DNA of 64,000 bases from an uncultured Oscillospiraceae bacterium (GCA_900539695.1 UQDG01000011.1:12855-76854), one strand, 5' to 3'; positions 16,677 to 25,112 are shown, numbered from the stretch's first letter. A program made the numbers and translations. Notes: a model not told the origin generated them from the letters alone.

Positions 16677-18377
16677 ATGAAGTATCCCCGCCTGCAACTG
16701 AACAAGCGTGCTTTCTGGTGCGGCGTGGCCGTGCTGGTTTTGCTGCGCTGCGGCCTGACCAGCTTCCAGCAGGCGTATACCTGGGTGGGCGGCGCACCGT
16801 TGGATGACGAGCTGATGTTCCGCGCGGCGCAGGCCATCACGGCGGGGGAGTGGCTGGGGGCTTACGATTATCTGACCCTCTCCAAGGCCATGTTCTTCCC
16901 GGTATGGCTGGCGCTGCTGCATGTGCTGCACCTGCCATATCTGGTCAGCGGGGCAGCACTGTGGTGCGCAGCTTCGCTGCTGGCGGCCTTTGCCTTTGCG
17001 CCGCTGTGGCGTAACGCCGAGCCGGGCTGCGGCCGCGTGCTGACGCTGGGGCTGTTTGGGGCGCTGGCGTTTTTGCCCTCCGGTTGGGCGGCCTACACGC
17101 TGCGCGTTTACCGGGACAACATCTTCCCGGCACTGTGCCTCGTTTTCTTTGCGGGCATGGCGGGCATGGCCCTGCGGGCCGTGTTTTACACTGCGAGACA
17201 AAAGCCGCTGTGGCCCTGGCTGCTGGCGGCGGGCGTGGGGCTGGCTTGTGCCTATCTCGACCGCGAGGACGCGGGGATGTTCCTGCTGCCCTTTGCCGGG
17301 GCGGCGACCATCATCGTGCTGGTGGTGCTGGTTGGCAAGCGCCGGTGGCTCTGCTGCGCGGCGCAGGCTATCCCGTATGCCGTGCTGGCGGCGGGGGTGC
17401 TGACCTTCTGCGGGCTGAATTACAGCCACTACGGCGTGTTTGCCCTGTCGGATTTTTCCGAAGGCTCCTTTGCTGCCGCCATGGGCGCGATGATGCGGGT
17501 GGATACCGACAGCGACGCGCCCTACTTGTCGGTGCCTGCCGATGCCCGCGCCAAAATTTACGAAGCCGTGCCCGAGCTGGAACCCCTGGCCTACTGGCTG
17601 GAGGAGGACGCCCAGATGGAGAACGACTTCCGCGACCCCGGCCTGAACGACTACCGCGCGGGCAGCTTCTATTGGGCTATCCGCCGCGCCGCCCAGTTTG
17701 AGGGCATCTACGACAGCGCCCAGACCGCCGATGCTTACTGGCAGAACGTGGCCGATAAGATCAACGCCGCCTGTGACGCGGGCACCCTGCCCAGCCGCAC
17801 CGGCAAGCGGGTTGCCACCAGCCAGCCCATCAAGGCCGAGTACGTGGGCGCGACCCTGGCCGAGACCTGGAAGGGCTTTTGGCATGTGCTGGGCTTTAAG
17901 GATTGCCAGCCCTATGAAAACCTACGGTCCATCGGCACCACCGATGATATTGCCGCCTGGTCCGGCTACCTGCACTGCGGTTTCAATAATGCCGCCGTGG
18001 CGGGGGAGGATACCCCCTATTACAGCCCCTACCAGAAGGCTGTGTTTGCAGTGATGCAGGCATGGACCGCCGTGTACAGCGTGGTGCTGACGGTCTGCGT
18101 GCTGTGCGCGGTGCTGTTCCGGTTGATACATCTTTTTACGAATCTGCGAAAAAAACACACGGCCGAAACCGTGGTTCCGTGGCTGCTGCTGTTCGGCATC
18201 TTCGGCATTGCACTGCTGCGCTGTGCTATGATCGCCTTTGTGGAGGTGTCCAGTTTCGGCATCGGCACCAGCACGATGTATCTGGCTACCGTGCCCCCGC
18301 TGCTGGCGGTGTACGCGTTTACCGGGCTGTTTTTGTACGGATGGCCCATTGGGAAAAAGAGAAAGGATAACGCATGA
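16677..18377 (+). CDS. Polytopic membrane protein of the glycan operon
   Basis: A 566-aa protein with about ten TM segments. A large soluble loop lies between about residues 260 and 455, between the sixth-seventh TM and the last three. The N-terminal loop GGAPLDDELMFRAAQ carries adjacent acidic residues after the first TM, again GT-C-like. The SD GAGGT lies 8 nt before the ATG. Its stop overlaps the start of the YhiN-like gene (ATGA). No named family is recognised; participation in surface-glycan assembly is inferred from the operon. Confidence 0.65.
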   Translation: MKYPRLQLNKRAFWCGVAVLVLLRCGLTSFQQAYTWVGGAPLDDELMFRAAQAITAGEWLGAYDYLTLSKAMFFPVWLALLHVLHLPYLVSGAALWCAASLLAAFAFAPLWRNAEPGCGRVLTLGLFGALAFLPSGWAAYTLRVYRDNIFPALCLVFFAGMAGMALRAVFYTARQKPLWPWLLAAGVGLACAYLDREDAGMFLLPFAGAATIIVLVVLVGKRRWLCCAAQAIPYAVLAAGVLTFCGLNYSHYGVFALSDFSEGSFAAAMGAMMRVDTDSDAPYLSVPADARAKIYEAVPELEPLAYWLEEDAQMENDFRDPGLNDYRAGSFYWAIRRAAQFEGIYDSAQTADAYWQNVADKINAACDAGTLPSRTGKRVATSQPIKAEYVGATLAETWKGFWHVLGFKDCQPYENLRSIGTTDDIAAWSGYLHCGFNNAAVAGEDTPYYSPYQKAVFAVMQAWTAVYSVVLTVCVLCAVLFRLIHLFTNLRKKHTAETVVPWLLLFGIFGIALLRCAMIAFVEVSSFGIGTSTMYLATVPPLLAVYAFTGLFLYGWPIGKKRKDNA

Positions 18378-19591
18378 CGGATCTATTGGTCATCGGCGGC
18401 GGCGCCGCAGGCCTGATGGCGGCGGGCGCGGCCTGCGCCAAGGGCCTGACAGTGACGGTGCTGGAGCACAACCCCAAAGGCCCGGGGCAGAAGCTGCTCA
18501 TTACCGGCAAGGGCCGCTGCAACGTCACCAGCGACAGCGACGTGCGGGAGTTTTTGCCCTACGTGCGGCATAACGGGCGGTTTTTGTATTCCAGCCTGTA
18601 CGCCTTCCCGCCGGCCTCGGCCATGCAGCTGTTTGAGGAACTGGGCGTGCCGCTGAAGACCGAGCGCGGCCGCCGGGTCTTTCCCCAAAGCGACCGCGCC
18701 GCCGATGTGCTGGCGGCCCTGCGGGACTATGCCCGGGATGCAGAATTTGTGCGCGGCAGCGCTAAAAAGCTGCTGTTAGAGGACGGCGTCTGCAAGGGCG
18801 CTGTCACCGACCGGGGCGAGACACTGCGGGCAGAGAACACCCTCATCGCCACCGGCGGCATCAGCTACCCGGCCACCGGCAGCGACGGTAGCGGCTACAA
18901 GCTGGCGCGGCAGGCGGGGCATACCATCGTGACGCCGCAGCCCAGTTTGTGCAGCCTCATCAGCCCGGACCCGGCCTGCCGCCGCATGATGGGTCTGGCC
19001 CTGCGCAACGTGCGGCTGACCCTGCTGTGCGACGGCAAGGAGCTGTTCACCGAGCAGGGCGAAGCGCTGTTTACCCATTTTGGCCTGTCCGGGCCGCTGG
19101 TGCTCTCGGCCAGTACCTATATTGAGGATATAGCGAAGCACCGTTATATCTGCGAGTTTGACTTAAAGCCCGCGCTGGATGAAAAGACGCTGTACGACCG
19201 CCTGACCCGCGATTTTGCCGAGCAGGGCGCCCACAGCGTCCAGGGCGCGCTAGCCAAACTGCTGCCCAACTCGATGCGGCCGGTGGCGGTGGAAAAGTGG
19301 GGCGTCGACCCCGCGACCCGCGCCGCGCAAATTACAAAGGAGCAGAAGCAGGCGCTGGTGCAGCTGTGCAAGCACTGGCAGGTGCCGGTCACGGCCCTGG
19401 GCGACAAGGAGCACGCCGTGGTCACCGCCGGCGGCGTGGACGTGAAGGAAGTGGCCCCCAAGACCATGGCCAGCAAGCTGTGCAGTGGGCTGTACTTTGC
19501 CGGCGAGGTGCTGGACGTGGACGCCCGCACCGGCGGGTACAATTTGCAGATCGCCTGGTCCACCGCGCAGGCAGCGGTAAGGGCGATGTGA
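18374..19591 (+). CDS. NAD(P)/FAD-dependent oxidoreductase, YhiN/HI0933 family
   Basis: A 405-aa flavoprotein. The FAD motif GGGAAG starts at residue 8, and the family hallmarks KLLITGKGRCNVT, RRVFPQSDRA, THFGLSGP and the C-terminal GEVLDVDARTGGYN are all present. Members include the bile-acid 3-dehydro-oxidoreductase BaiN, but most have unknown substrates. It overlaps the preceding membrane-protein gene by 4 nt and is the last gene before a repeat-rich gap, so it rides on the glycan operon without an obvious functional link. Confidence 0.9.
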   Translation: MTDLLVIGGGAAGLMAAGAACAKGLTVTVLEHNPKGPGQKLLITGKGRCNVTSDSDVREFLPYVRHNGRFLYSSLYAFPPASAMQLFEELGVPLKTERGRRVFPQSDRAADVLAALRDYARDAEFVRGSAKKLLLEDGVCKGAVTDRGETLRAENTLIATGGISYPATGSDGSGYKLARQAGHTIVTPQPSLCSLISPDPACRRMMGLALRNVRLTLLCDGKELFTEQGEALFTHFGLSGPLVLSASTYIEDIAKHRYICEFDLKPALDEKTLYDRLTRDFAEQGAHSVQGALAKLLPNSMRPVAVEKWGVDPATRAAQITKEQKQALVQLCKHWQVPVTALGDKEHAVVTAGGVDVKEVAPKTMASKLCSGLYFAGEVLDVDARTGGYNLQIAWSTAQAAVRAM

Positions 19592-19595
19592 GGTG

Positions 19596-19677
19596 CGGGG
19601 CGTCGAGGACGCCGCCCCCTACAAATTGCCCTGAGGTGGATGCAGGGGGCGATGCAAGCATCGCCCCCCTGCATAGG
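19596..19677. repeat. GC-rich palindromic repeats, two units
   Basis: GGGGCGTCGAGGACGCCGCCCC and GGGGGCGATGCAAGCATCGCCCCC are two self-complementary units of the TAGGGGCGGAT family. They fill the gap between the YhiN-like gene and cmk and may form stems or end transcription. Confidence 0.7.
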
Positions 19678-19717
19678 ACGGTTGATAAAAAGATTTTATT
19701 TATAAAAGGTGATAAAA

Positions 19718-20380
19718 ATGATCTCTGTAGCAATTGATGGGCCCTCCGGGGCCGGAAAATCAAGCCTGGCGAAACGGCTGGCGAAAGATCTCGGCTACGT
19801 CTATGTGGATACCGGCGCTATGTACCGTTCCATCGGCCTGTACGCCGTGCGCGCCGGGGTCGACCCCAAGGACGAAGCCGCTGTAACGGCGCTGCTGCCC
19901 CAAATCAAGCTGGCCATCCGCCTGGTGGATGGCGCCCAGCACATCTACCTCAACGGCGAGGACGTCAGCGACGCCATCCGCGCCGAGAACATCGGCATGG
20001 CGGCCTCCGCTGTGTCGGCCCATCCGCCGGTGCGCGCCTTTCTGCTGGACACCCAGCGCGGACTGGCTGCGGACCAGAACATCCTGATGGATGGCCGGGA
20101 CATCGGCACCGTGGTGCTGCCCAACGCTACCGTGAAAATTTTCCTCACCGCCAGCGCCGAGGCCCGCGCCGAGCGCCGCCGCAAGGAACTGGAAGAAAAA
20201 GGCCAGCCTGCCGACTTCGCCACCGTGCTGGCCGACATCCGGCAGCGCGACTACCAGGATACCCACCGGGCCATCGCTCCGCTGAAGCAGGCCGACGATG
20301 CCATCCTGGTGGACACCAGCGACATCGGCTTTGACGAAAGCTTCGAGCTGCTCAAGCGCACGATTCTTGCACATATTTAA
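19718..20380 (+). CDS. cmk: (d)CMP kinase
   Basis: Phosphorylates CMP and dCMP with ATP in the cytosol. The 220-aa protein has the P-loop GPSGAGKS at residues 8-15, the CMP-site motif YVDTGAMYRSIG, and MDGRDIGTVVLPNA, all standard for bacterial Cmk. The ATG at 19718 follows AAAGGTGAT and is preferred to an in-frame GTG at 19709. It heads a cmk-plsC-ispH/S1 string, an order conserved in many Clostridia. Confidence 0.96.
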   Translation: MISVAIDGPSGAGKSSLAKRLAKDLGYVYVDTGAMYRSIGLYAVRAGVDPKDEAAVTALLPQIKLAIRLVDGAQHIYLNGEDVSDAIRAENIGMAASAVSAHPPVRAFLLDTQRGLAADQNILMDGRDIGTVVLPNATVKIFLTASAEARAERRRKELEEKGQPADFATVLADIRQRDYQDTHRAIAPLKQADDAILVDTSDIGFDESFELLKRTILAHI

Positions 20381-20392
20381 GGGGGACGCGCT

Positions 20393-21190
20393 ATGCTGTT
20401 GTATTGGATCCTGCTGCCCATCGTCTGGGTGCTGGCGCACATCGTGTTCCGCATCCAGGTCATCGGCCGCGAAAACCTGAAAGCCGTCCGGGATGGCCGT
20501 GCCTACGTCATTGCGCCCAACCATATCGCCAACCTGGACCCTGTGCTCATCGCCATTACGATTTTTGACTGGAAGCGCCTGCGCATCCTGGCCAAAGAGG
20601 AACTGTTCAAAAATCCGTTGGCTGGGTGGTTCCTGCGCTGCATGGGCGCGGTGTCCATCGAGCGCGGCAAGGGCGACACCGTCACGCTGGAAAAAATTAC
20701 GAACGAGTGCAAAAACGGCACCGGTGTCATGATCTTCCCCGAGGGCACCCGTACCAAGACCGGTAAATTGGGCATGATCAAGAGCGGCGCGTTCGTCATT
20801 GCTGCCGCAGCCGGGGCCGATATGCTGCCGGTGCGCATCATCTACGGCACCAAAGACGGGCGGCTGCATCTCTTCTGCAAGGTGCGCATCGTCTTTGGCG
20901 AGGCTATCCCCGCCGCTGACCTGCAGATCAAGGACCAGAGCCACAAGATCGCCGAACTGCGCCGCATGAAGAACCGCCTGAAGGACGAGCTGGAGGCCCT
21001 GCTGAAAGCCAACGCTTTTGACGTGCAGGCAGCCGAGACTGTTGAGGCCGACGACCCCGCCCCCAAGGCTGCCGAAAAGGCGAAGCCTGCCGGGGAGCCA
21101 AAGCCCGCCGCACAGCCCGCCGAGGCAGCACAGCCCGCCGAAAAGCCCGCACTGCCCGAAGCAGCAGAGGGAGAGACCCAGGGCGCATAA
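20393..21190 (+). CDS. plsC: 1-acyl-sn-glycerol-3-phosphate acyltransferase
   Basis: Acylates lysophosphatidic acid at the membrane in phospholipid synthesis. The 265-aa protein has an N-terminal TM (about 2-20), the catalytic NHIANLD box (H44, D49) and the EGTR box (117-120). After residue 200 the sequence becomes a low-complexity Ala/Pro/Glu/Lys tail of about 60 residues that is not part of the catalytic domain and is probably disordered. It lies 12 bp after cmk and 21 bp before the ispH fusion gene. Confidence 0.92.
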   Translation: MLLYWILLPIVWVLAHIVFRIQVIGRENLKAVRDGRAYVIAPNHIANLDPVLIAITIFDWKRLRILAKEELFKNPLAGWFLRCMGAVSIERGKGDTVTLEKITNECKNGTGVMIFPEGTRTKTGKLGMIKSGAFVIAAAAGADMLPVRIIYGTKDGRLHLFCKVRIVFGEAIPAADLQIKDQSHKIAELRRMKNRLKDELEALLKANAFDVQAAETVEADDPAPKAAEKAKPAGEPKPAAQPAEAAQPAEKPALPEAAEGETQGA

Positions 21191-21211
21191 CCTGAAAAAC
21201 GAGGTATAACG

Positions 21212-23131
21212 ATGAATATTATCCGTGCCAAGACCGCGGGCTTCTGCTTTGGCGTGGACCGCGCAGTCAAGCTGACCTATGACCTGCTGGCCGACGGCCA
21301 CAAAGTGGCCACCCTCGGCCCGCTGATCCACAACCCCCAGGTAGTGGAGGATCTGGAGGCCAAAGGCGCCCTGACCTGCCCCGATGTGGCCAGCGTGCCC
21401 GATGGGTACGAGGTCATCATCCGCAGCCACGGCGTGCCCCAGACGGTCTACGACGAAATAAGCACACGCCGCCTGGCGTATCACGACGCCACCTGCCCGT
21501 TCGTGGCAAAAATCCATAAAATTGCTATGAGGGCAGACGAAAATCATGCACTTTTGTTGGTTGCGGGCGATGCCAGCCACCCTGAAGTGCAGGGGATTGT
21601 CGGCCACACAAAAGGAAAAGTGAAAGTTTTCGCCAATCTGGAAGAACTGGAGAAAATGCTCCCGGAACTTTTGCAACAAGAATCCATCTACGTGGTGGCG
21701 CAGACGACTTTCCGTGTGGAAAGCTGGGAAAAGTGCAAGGAATTTTTAAAAAAACAGTGTACAAAAGCCGAAATTTTTGATACAATATGTAATGCAACGT
21801 GGGCGAGGCAACAGGAAGCGGAAGACCTCAGCCAAAAATGCGATCATATGGTCGTCATTGGTGGTCATCATTCTTCCAATACCCAAAAGCTTTTACAGGT
21901 CGCTGCACGGCATGCTGTAGCCATCAACGTCGAGACTGCTGATGAACTCGACCCGGCATGGCTGAAAGATGCTGTGACAGTGGGCGTAACGGCCGGGGCT
22001 TCAACGCCTTCGTCTATAATTGAGGAGGTACTTAACAGTATGAGTGAAGAGATCCGTGACGACATGAGCTTTGAGGAGATGCTCGCTGCATCCGAAGCAA
22101 AGCCCCTGTACGCAGGTAAAATCGTAAAAGCCAAGGTCATCAGCGTTTCCCCGACGGAGTGTGTCGTCGGTATCGATGGTTCCAAGCACACCGGTGTTGT
22201 CACCCTGCGCGAGATGAGCCATGACCCCAACGCTAAGATGGAAGACCTTGTTAAGGTAGACGACGATCTGGATCTGGTCGTTATCAAGACCAACGACCAG
22301 GAAGGCGTCGATACCCTTTCCCGCGTCCGTTTCGAGGCCCAGAAGGGTATGAAGGACGTTTCCGAGGCTGCTGAGAACGGCACCGTTATGGAAGGTGACG
22401 TTATGGAAGCCAACAAGGGCGGCGTTGTTGTCAATGTCAAGGGCGTTCGCGTCTTTGTTCCCCGCTCTCAGGCTACCATGCGCCGCGACGAGGATTACAC
22501 CAAGCTGGTTGGTCAGCACGTTCAGCTGGTCATCACCGAGTGCGCTGGCCGCAAGATCGTCGGCTCCATCAACAAGGTCACTGCTGAGGCCAACAAGGCT
22601 AAGCGTGAGGAGTTCTGGGCTAACGTCGAGGTCGGCAAGCAGTACAAGGGCGTTGTTAAGAGCCTGACCTCTTACGGCGCTTTCGTGGATGTCGGCGGCG
22701 TTGACGGCCTGTGCCACATCAGCGAGCTGAGCTGGTCCAACATCAAGCATCCCTCTGAGGTTGTCAGTGTTGGCGACGAGATCGAAGTCTACGTCAAGAG
22801 CTACGATCCCGAGAACCAGAAGGTCTCCTTGGGCTACAAGAAGGAAGAGGACAACCCCTGGGTCAAGCTGGAGAATGAGGTCCCCGTCGGCACCGAGTTC
22901 ACCGCTCCCGTCGTTTCCATCACCAAGTTTGGTGCTTTCGTCCGCATCATGCCCGGTATCGATGGCCTGGTTCACATCAGCGAGATCAGCAATGAGCGCG
23001 TGAATAAGGTTTCTGACGTGCTGAAGGTTGGCGACGAAGTCCGCGTTAAGCTGACTGCTGTCGACTTCGACCGCAAGCGCATCAGCCTGTCCATGAAGGC
23101 TTGCCTCGACGAGGCCGAGGATGCTGAATAA
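21212..23131 (+). CDS. ispH: IspH (HMBPP reductase) fused to an S1-domain protein
   Basis: The N-terminal domain (1-276) makes IPP and DMAPP in the last step of the MEP pathway. The [4Fe-4S] ligands C12, C95 and C193 and substrate residues H40, H73, H123 and E125 are present. Residues about 300-639 hold four S1 RNA-binding repeats resembling ribosomal protein S1. The fusion is known in Clostridia. Exactly at the junction there is an in-frame ATG (22040) with AGGAGG 11 nt upstream, so a separate 363-aa S1 protein could also be made. Part of the IspH half (about 21610-21900) is clearly AT-richer than the rest. Confidence 0.95.
   Translation: MNIIRAKTAGFCFGVDRAVKLTYDLLADGHKVATLGPLIHNPQVVEDLEAKGALTCPDVASVPDGYEVIIRSHGVPQTVYDEISTRRLAYHDATCPFVAKIHKIAMRADENHALLLVAGDASHPEVQGIVGHTKGKVKVFANLEELEKMLPELLQQESIYVVAQTTFRVESWEKCKEFLKKQCTKAEIFDTICNATWARQQEAEDLSQKCDHMVVIGGHHSSNTQKLLQVAARHAVAINVETADELDPAWLKDAVTVGVTAGASTPSSIIEEVLNSMSEEIRDDMSFEEMLAASEAKPLYAGKIVKAKVISVSPTECVVGIDGSKHTGVVTLREMSHDPNAKMEDLVKVDDDLDLVVIKTNDQEGVDTLSRVRFEAQKGMKDVSEAAENGTVMEGDVMEANKGGVVVNVKGVRVFVPRSQATMRRDEDYTKLVGQHVQLVITECAGRKIVGSINKVTAEANKAKREEFWANVEVGKQYKGVVKSLTSYGAFVDVGGVDGLCHISELSWSNIKHPSEVVSVGDEIEVYVKSYDPENQKVSLGYKKEEDNPWVKLENEVPVGTEFTAPVVSITKFGAFVRIMPGIDGLVHISEISNERVNKVSDVLKVGDEVRVKLTAVDFDRKRISLSMKACLDEAEDAE
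22015..22042 (+). promoter_or_regulatory. Internal ribosome binding site and start at the IspH/S1 junction
   Basis: AGGAGG at 22023-22028 precedes an in-frame ATG at 22040 coding for [16 protein letters not shown] at 22015 is also present, but I see no matching -35. It would give an independent S1-domain protein. Confidence 0.6.
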
Positions 23132-23146
23132 TCTGTAAGCAACCGT

Positions 23147-23186
23147 TAAGGGGCCTGCCTGTAGTAACAGGCAGGCCCCTTTTTTA
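23147..23186 (+). terminator. Rho-independent terminator after the ispH-S1 gene
   Basis: AAGGGGCCTGCCTGT and ACAGGCAGGCCCCTT form a near-perfect stem with a 4-nt loop and a T-run. Confidence 0.92.
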
Positions 23187-23210
23187 GTATTAGGCAATCA
23201 CCCTCAACTG

Positions 23211-23362
23211 TAGGGGCGGATGCTTGCATCCGCTCGCGGGACCGCTTAGCGGGCAAAACGATGCCCGCCAGCCAGCGATGCTGGCCCGCTCGTGCGGTTC
23301 AATGCCCCACTGGGGCATTGATCGCTGCGCGACCCCGCAATGCGAGCATCGACCCCTACAAG
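23211..23362. repeat. Composite GC-rich palindromic repeat
   Basis: Starts with TAGGGGCGGATGCTTGCATC and ends with GCATCGACCCCTA, its approximate inverse. Several smaller hairpins lie between (GCCAGC/GCTGGC; CAATGCCCC/GGGGCATTG). It occupies most of the 255-bp gap before gtrA. Confidence 0.75.
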
Positions 23363-23386
23363 CGAAAGGGTAAAACGGGAGCCGTC

Positions 23387-23836
23387 ATGCAAAAAATCAA
23401 AGATCTTATCAACAAATATTACGAGGGCTTGGCCTACCTGTTCTTTGGCGGGCTGGCAACACTGCTGAACCTGGTGGTCTTTGCTGTATTCCAGGCGGCA
23501 CTGGGCACGGCTTTTGCCACCGGTATCGGCAATGTCCTGGATAACGTCATCTGCATCCTCTTTGCCTATTGGACGAACCGTACCTTTGTGTTCAAAAGCC
23601 AGAACACCGGTAAAGCAGCCTGGGCGGAGTTCGGGCAGTTTGTATCCTGCCGCATCGCCACCATGGTCATGGACCAGGTCATTATCTGGGTGGGCGTCAG
23701 CCTGTTGGGCCCCCACGTCGGCTTTGCTGTGACCAATGCCAAGCTGTGGGCGATGGGCGTCAAGCTGTTCAGCCAGGTGATCGTGATTTTGTCCAACTAC
23801 ATTTTCAGCAAGGTGCTGATTTTTAAAAAGAAGTAA
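23387..23836 (+). CDS. GtrA family membrane protein
   Basis: A 149-aa protein with four TM segments. It shows the family start YLFFGGLATLLNLVVF and the mid-segment FAYWTNRTFVF, and ends in a Lys-rich tail after SNYIFSKVLIF. GtrA-like proteins are thought to assist translocation of polyprenyl-linked sugars, often with a GtrB transferase. The ATG at 23387 has GGGAG upstream; longer in-frame starts would lie in the repeat. Its candidate GtrB partner (14010) is not adjacent. Confidence 0.88.
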   Translation: MQKIKDLINKYYEGLAYLFFGGLATLLNLVVFAVFQAALGTAFATGIGNVLDNVICILFAYWTNRTFVFKSQNTGKAAWAEFGQFVSCRIATMVMDQVIIWVGVSLLGPHVGFAVTNAKLWAMGVKLFSQVIVILSNYIFSKVLIFKKK

Positions 23837-23860
23837 AATTTACACCCGAAGGAGCAGATC

Positions 23861-24127
23861 ATGCTTGTTTTTAAGGTGGCAAAATTTGCGCTGCATCATC
23901 CGTTATTGACCCACGAGGCAAAACGGCTGGTACATAAAAAGTTACGACCCAAAAAGGAGGCATCCCCTATGAAACAGAAAGTGCGCGGCCATGCGTTCCG
24001 TCTGGTTGGTTTGATCCTTGGTATCATTGGCGCTACCGTCAGCATTACGTCCATCGTCTTTGCAGCGCTGGGCCTGCACCAGGCCCGCCTGTGCAAACAT
24101 TGCGATAAGGGGGAAAATTTTCGTTGA
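23861..24127 (+). CDS. Small single-TM protein, two possible starts
   Basis: An 88-aa frame (ATG at 23861, SD AAGGAG) contains a second in-frame ATG at 23969 with a stronger SD (AAAAAGGAGG), giving a 52-aa protein. The longer form begins with a basic amphipathic stretch; both end in one hydrophobic segment (LVGLILGIIGATVSITSIVFAA) shown here without its flanks and a tail with CKHC. No family recognised. Its TGA overlaps the TTG start of deoC. Confidence 0.55.
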   Translation: MLVFKVAKFALHHPLLTHEAKRLVHKKLRPKKEASPMKQKVRGHAFRLVGLILGIIGATVSITSIVFAALGLHQARLCKHCDKGENFR

Positions 24128-24798
24128 AGTACACGAAAGAAGAAATGCTCGGCAAGGTGGACCACACCCTGCTGAAGCCCGAGGCCACCTGGCCCCAGAT
24201 CCAGACCCTGTGCGATGAGGCCATCGCCAACCATTGCGCATCCGTCTGCATTAACACCTGCTATGTTGCCAAGGCGGCCGAGTACATGGCGGGCCGCGTG
24301 CCGGTCTGCTGCGTGGTCGGCTTCCCTCTGGGCGCTATGGACACCAAGAGCAAAGCTTTTGAAGCTAAGACTGCTGTGGAAAACGGCGCGTCCGAGGTGG
24401 ACATGGTCATCAACATCGGCTGGCTGAAAAACAAGCAGTACGATGACGTGCGCAATGATATTGCTGCCGTCAAGGCTGCCGTCGGTGACAAGGTGCTGAA
24501 GGTCATTATCGAGACCTGCCTGCTGACCGAGGAAGAGAAAATCAAGATGTGCGACATCGTGCCCGAGGCCGGTGCTGATTTCATCAAGACTTCCACCGGC
24601 TTCTCCACCGGCGGTGCAACCTTCCATGACATCGAGCTGTTCGCCGAGCATGTCAAGGGCCGTTGCAAGATCAAGGCCGCCGGCGGCATCTCCACCGTCG
24701 AGGACATCGAGAAGTTCCTCGACCTCGGCGCCGATCGCCTGGGCACCTCCCGTGCTGTCAAACTGCTGACCTCCGGTGAGGCGGGCAGCGGGTACTAA
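24124..24798 (+). CDS. deoC: Deoxyribose-phosphate aldolase
   Basis: Cleaves 2-deoxyribose 5-phosphate to glyceraldehyde 3-phosphate and acetaldehyde in deoxynucleoside catabolism. The 224-aa class I aldolase has DHTLLKPEAT near the start, D93 in EVDMV, the Schiff-base Lys155 in DFIKTSTGF, and CKIKAAGGI with the activating Lys. A TTG start overlapping the previous TGA is used, because the N-terminus then matches the family; an ATG 21 nt downstream would remove conserved-length sequence. Upstream GGGGG acts as SD. Confidence 0.93.
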   Translation: MKYTKEEMLGKVDHTLLKPEATWPQIQTLCDEAIANHCASVCINTCYVAKAAEYMAGRVPVCCVVGFPLGAMDTKSKAFEAKTAVENGASEVDMVINIGWLKNKQYDDVRNDIAAVKAAVGDKVLKVIIETCLLTEEEKIKMCDIVPEAGADFIKTSTGFSTGGATFHDIELFAEHVKGRCKIKAAGGISTVEDIEKFLDLGADRLGTSRAVKLLTSGEAGSGY

Positions 24799-24800
24799 TT

Positions 24801-24852
24801 ACGGGGGATTTGTTCCTTTCTTGAAAGAAAGGAACCGAAAGAACTTTTAATA
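24801..24852 (+). repeat. 3'-end hairpin module, copy 2
   Basis: GTTCCTTTCTT-GA-AAGAAAGGAAC is a perfect hairpin followed by CGAAAGAACTTTTAATA. Nearly identical to 41815-41867, both starting within a few bases of a stop codon with ACGGGGG. Confidence 0.85.
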
Positions 24853-24859
24853 CAATAAT

Positions 24860-24905
24860 AAAACACCCTTTGTCTGGCGGCATAGCTGGACAGGGGGTGT
24901 TTTGT
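24860..24905. terminator. Bidirectional terminator after deoC
   Basis: AAAACACCC and GGGTGTTTT enclose an imperfect stem (TTGTC/GACAG), with A-rich and T-rich flanks. Confidence 0.75.
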
Positions 24906-24908
24906 TAT

Positions 24909-25080
24909 GGCAATACCGCACAATTCTAAGTGCCGATACGGCGAGCGAGGTGCGGCAGCTGCTAAGCCAAAAGCGCAGATAATACTTTGTGTATTATCGA
25001 GCATTTTGGCAACGCAGATGCTGTGCCGCAGCCGCCGAAGCGGTGCTTAAGCCGTAAGGCGGGAATTGTGTGGTGCTGCC
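24909..25080 (+). ncRNA. Structured element, copy A (putative RNA, family with 45786 and 48931)
   Basis: A 172-nt element closed by GGCA/TGCC and ACCGCACAATTC/GAATTGTGTGGT. Inner stems are TGCGGCA/TGCCGCA, GATAATAC-TTTGT-GTATTATC, CCGC-CGAA-GCGG and GCC-GTAA-GGC. The same stems with different but compensated bases occur in copies B and C. It lies in the leader region of the ZIP gene. Length, the AAGCCGT(A/C)AGGCGG motif and end pairing recall HEARO/omega-RNAs, but this is not verified. It accounts for most of the 337-bp gene-free stretch. Confidence 0.7.
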
Positions 25081-25112
25081 TTATAGCATACGCGCTGCAT
25101 CTAGGGCATACA

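Noticed and set aside
15744..17885. 713-codon open frame on the minus strand
   Set aside because: Runs across two plus-strand genes and their gap, Arg/Gln/His-rich, no SD or domain; an effect of high GC.
19760..21679. 639-codon open frame on the minus strand
   Set aside because: Lies opposite cmk, plsC and ispH, whose catalytic motifs are intact.
24909..25080. Interpretation of copy A as a known metal riboswitch (yybP-ykoY or NiCo) for the ZIP gene
   Set aside because: The same structure precedes unrelated genes (efp, a Cof hydrolase), and I do not see the conserved cores of those riboswitches.
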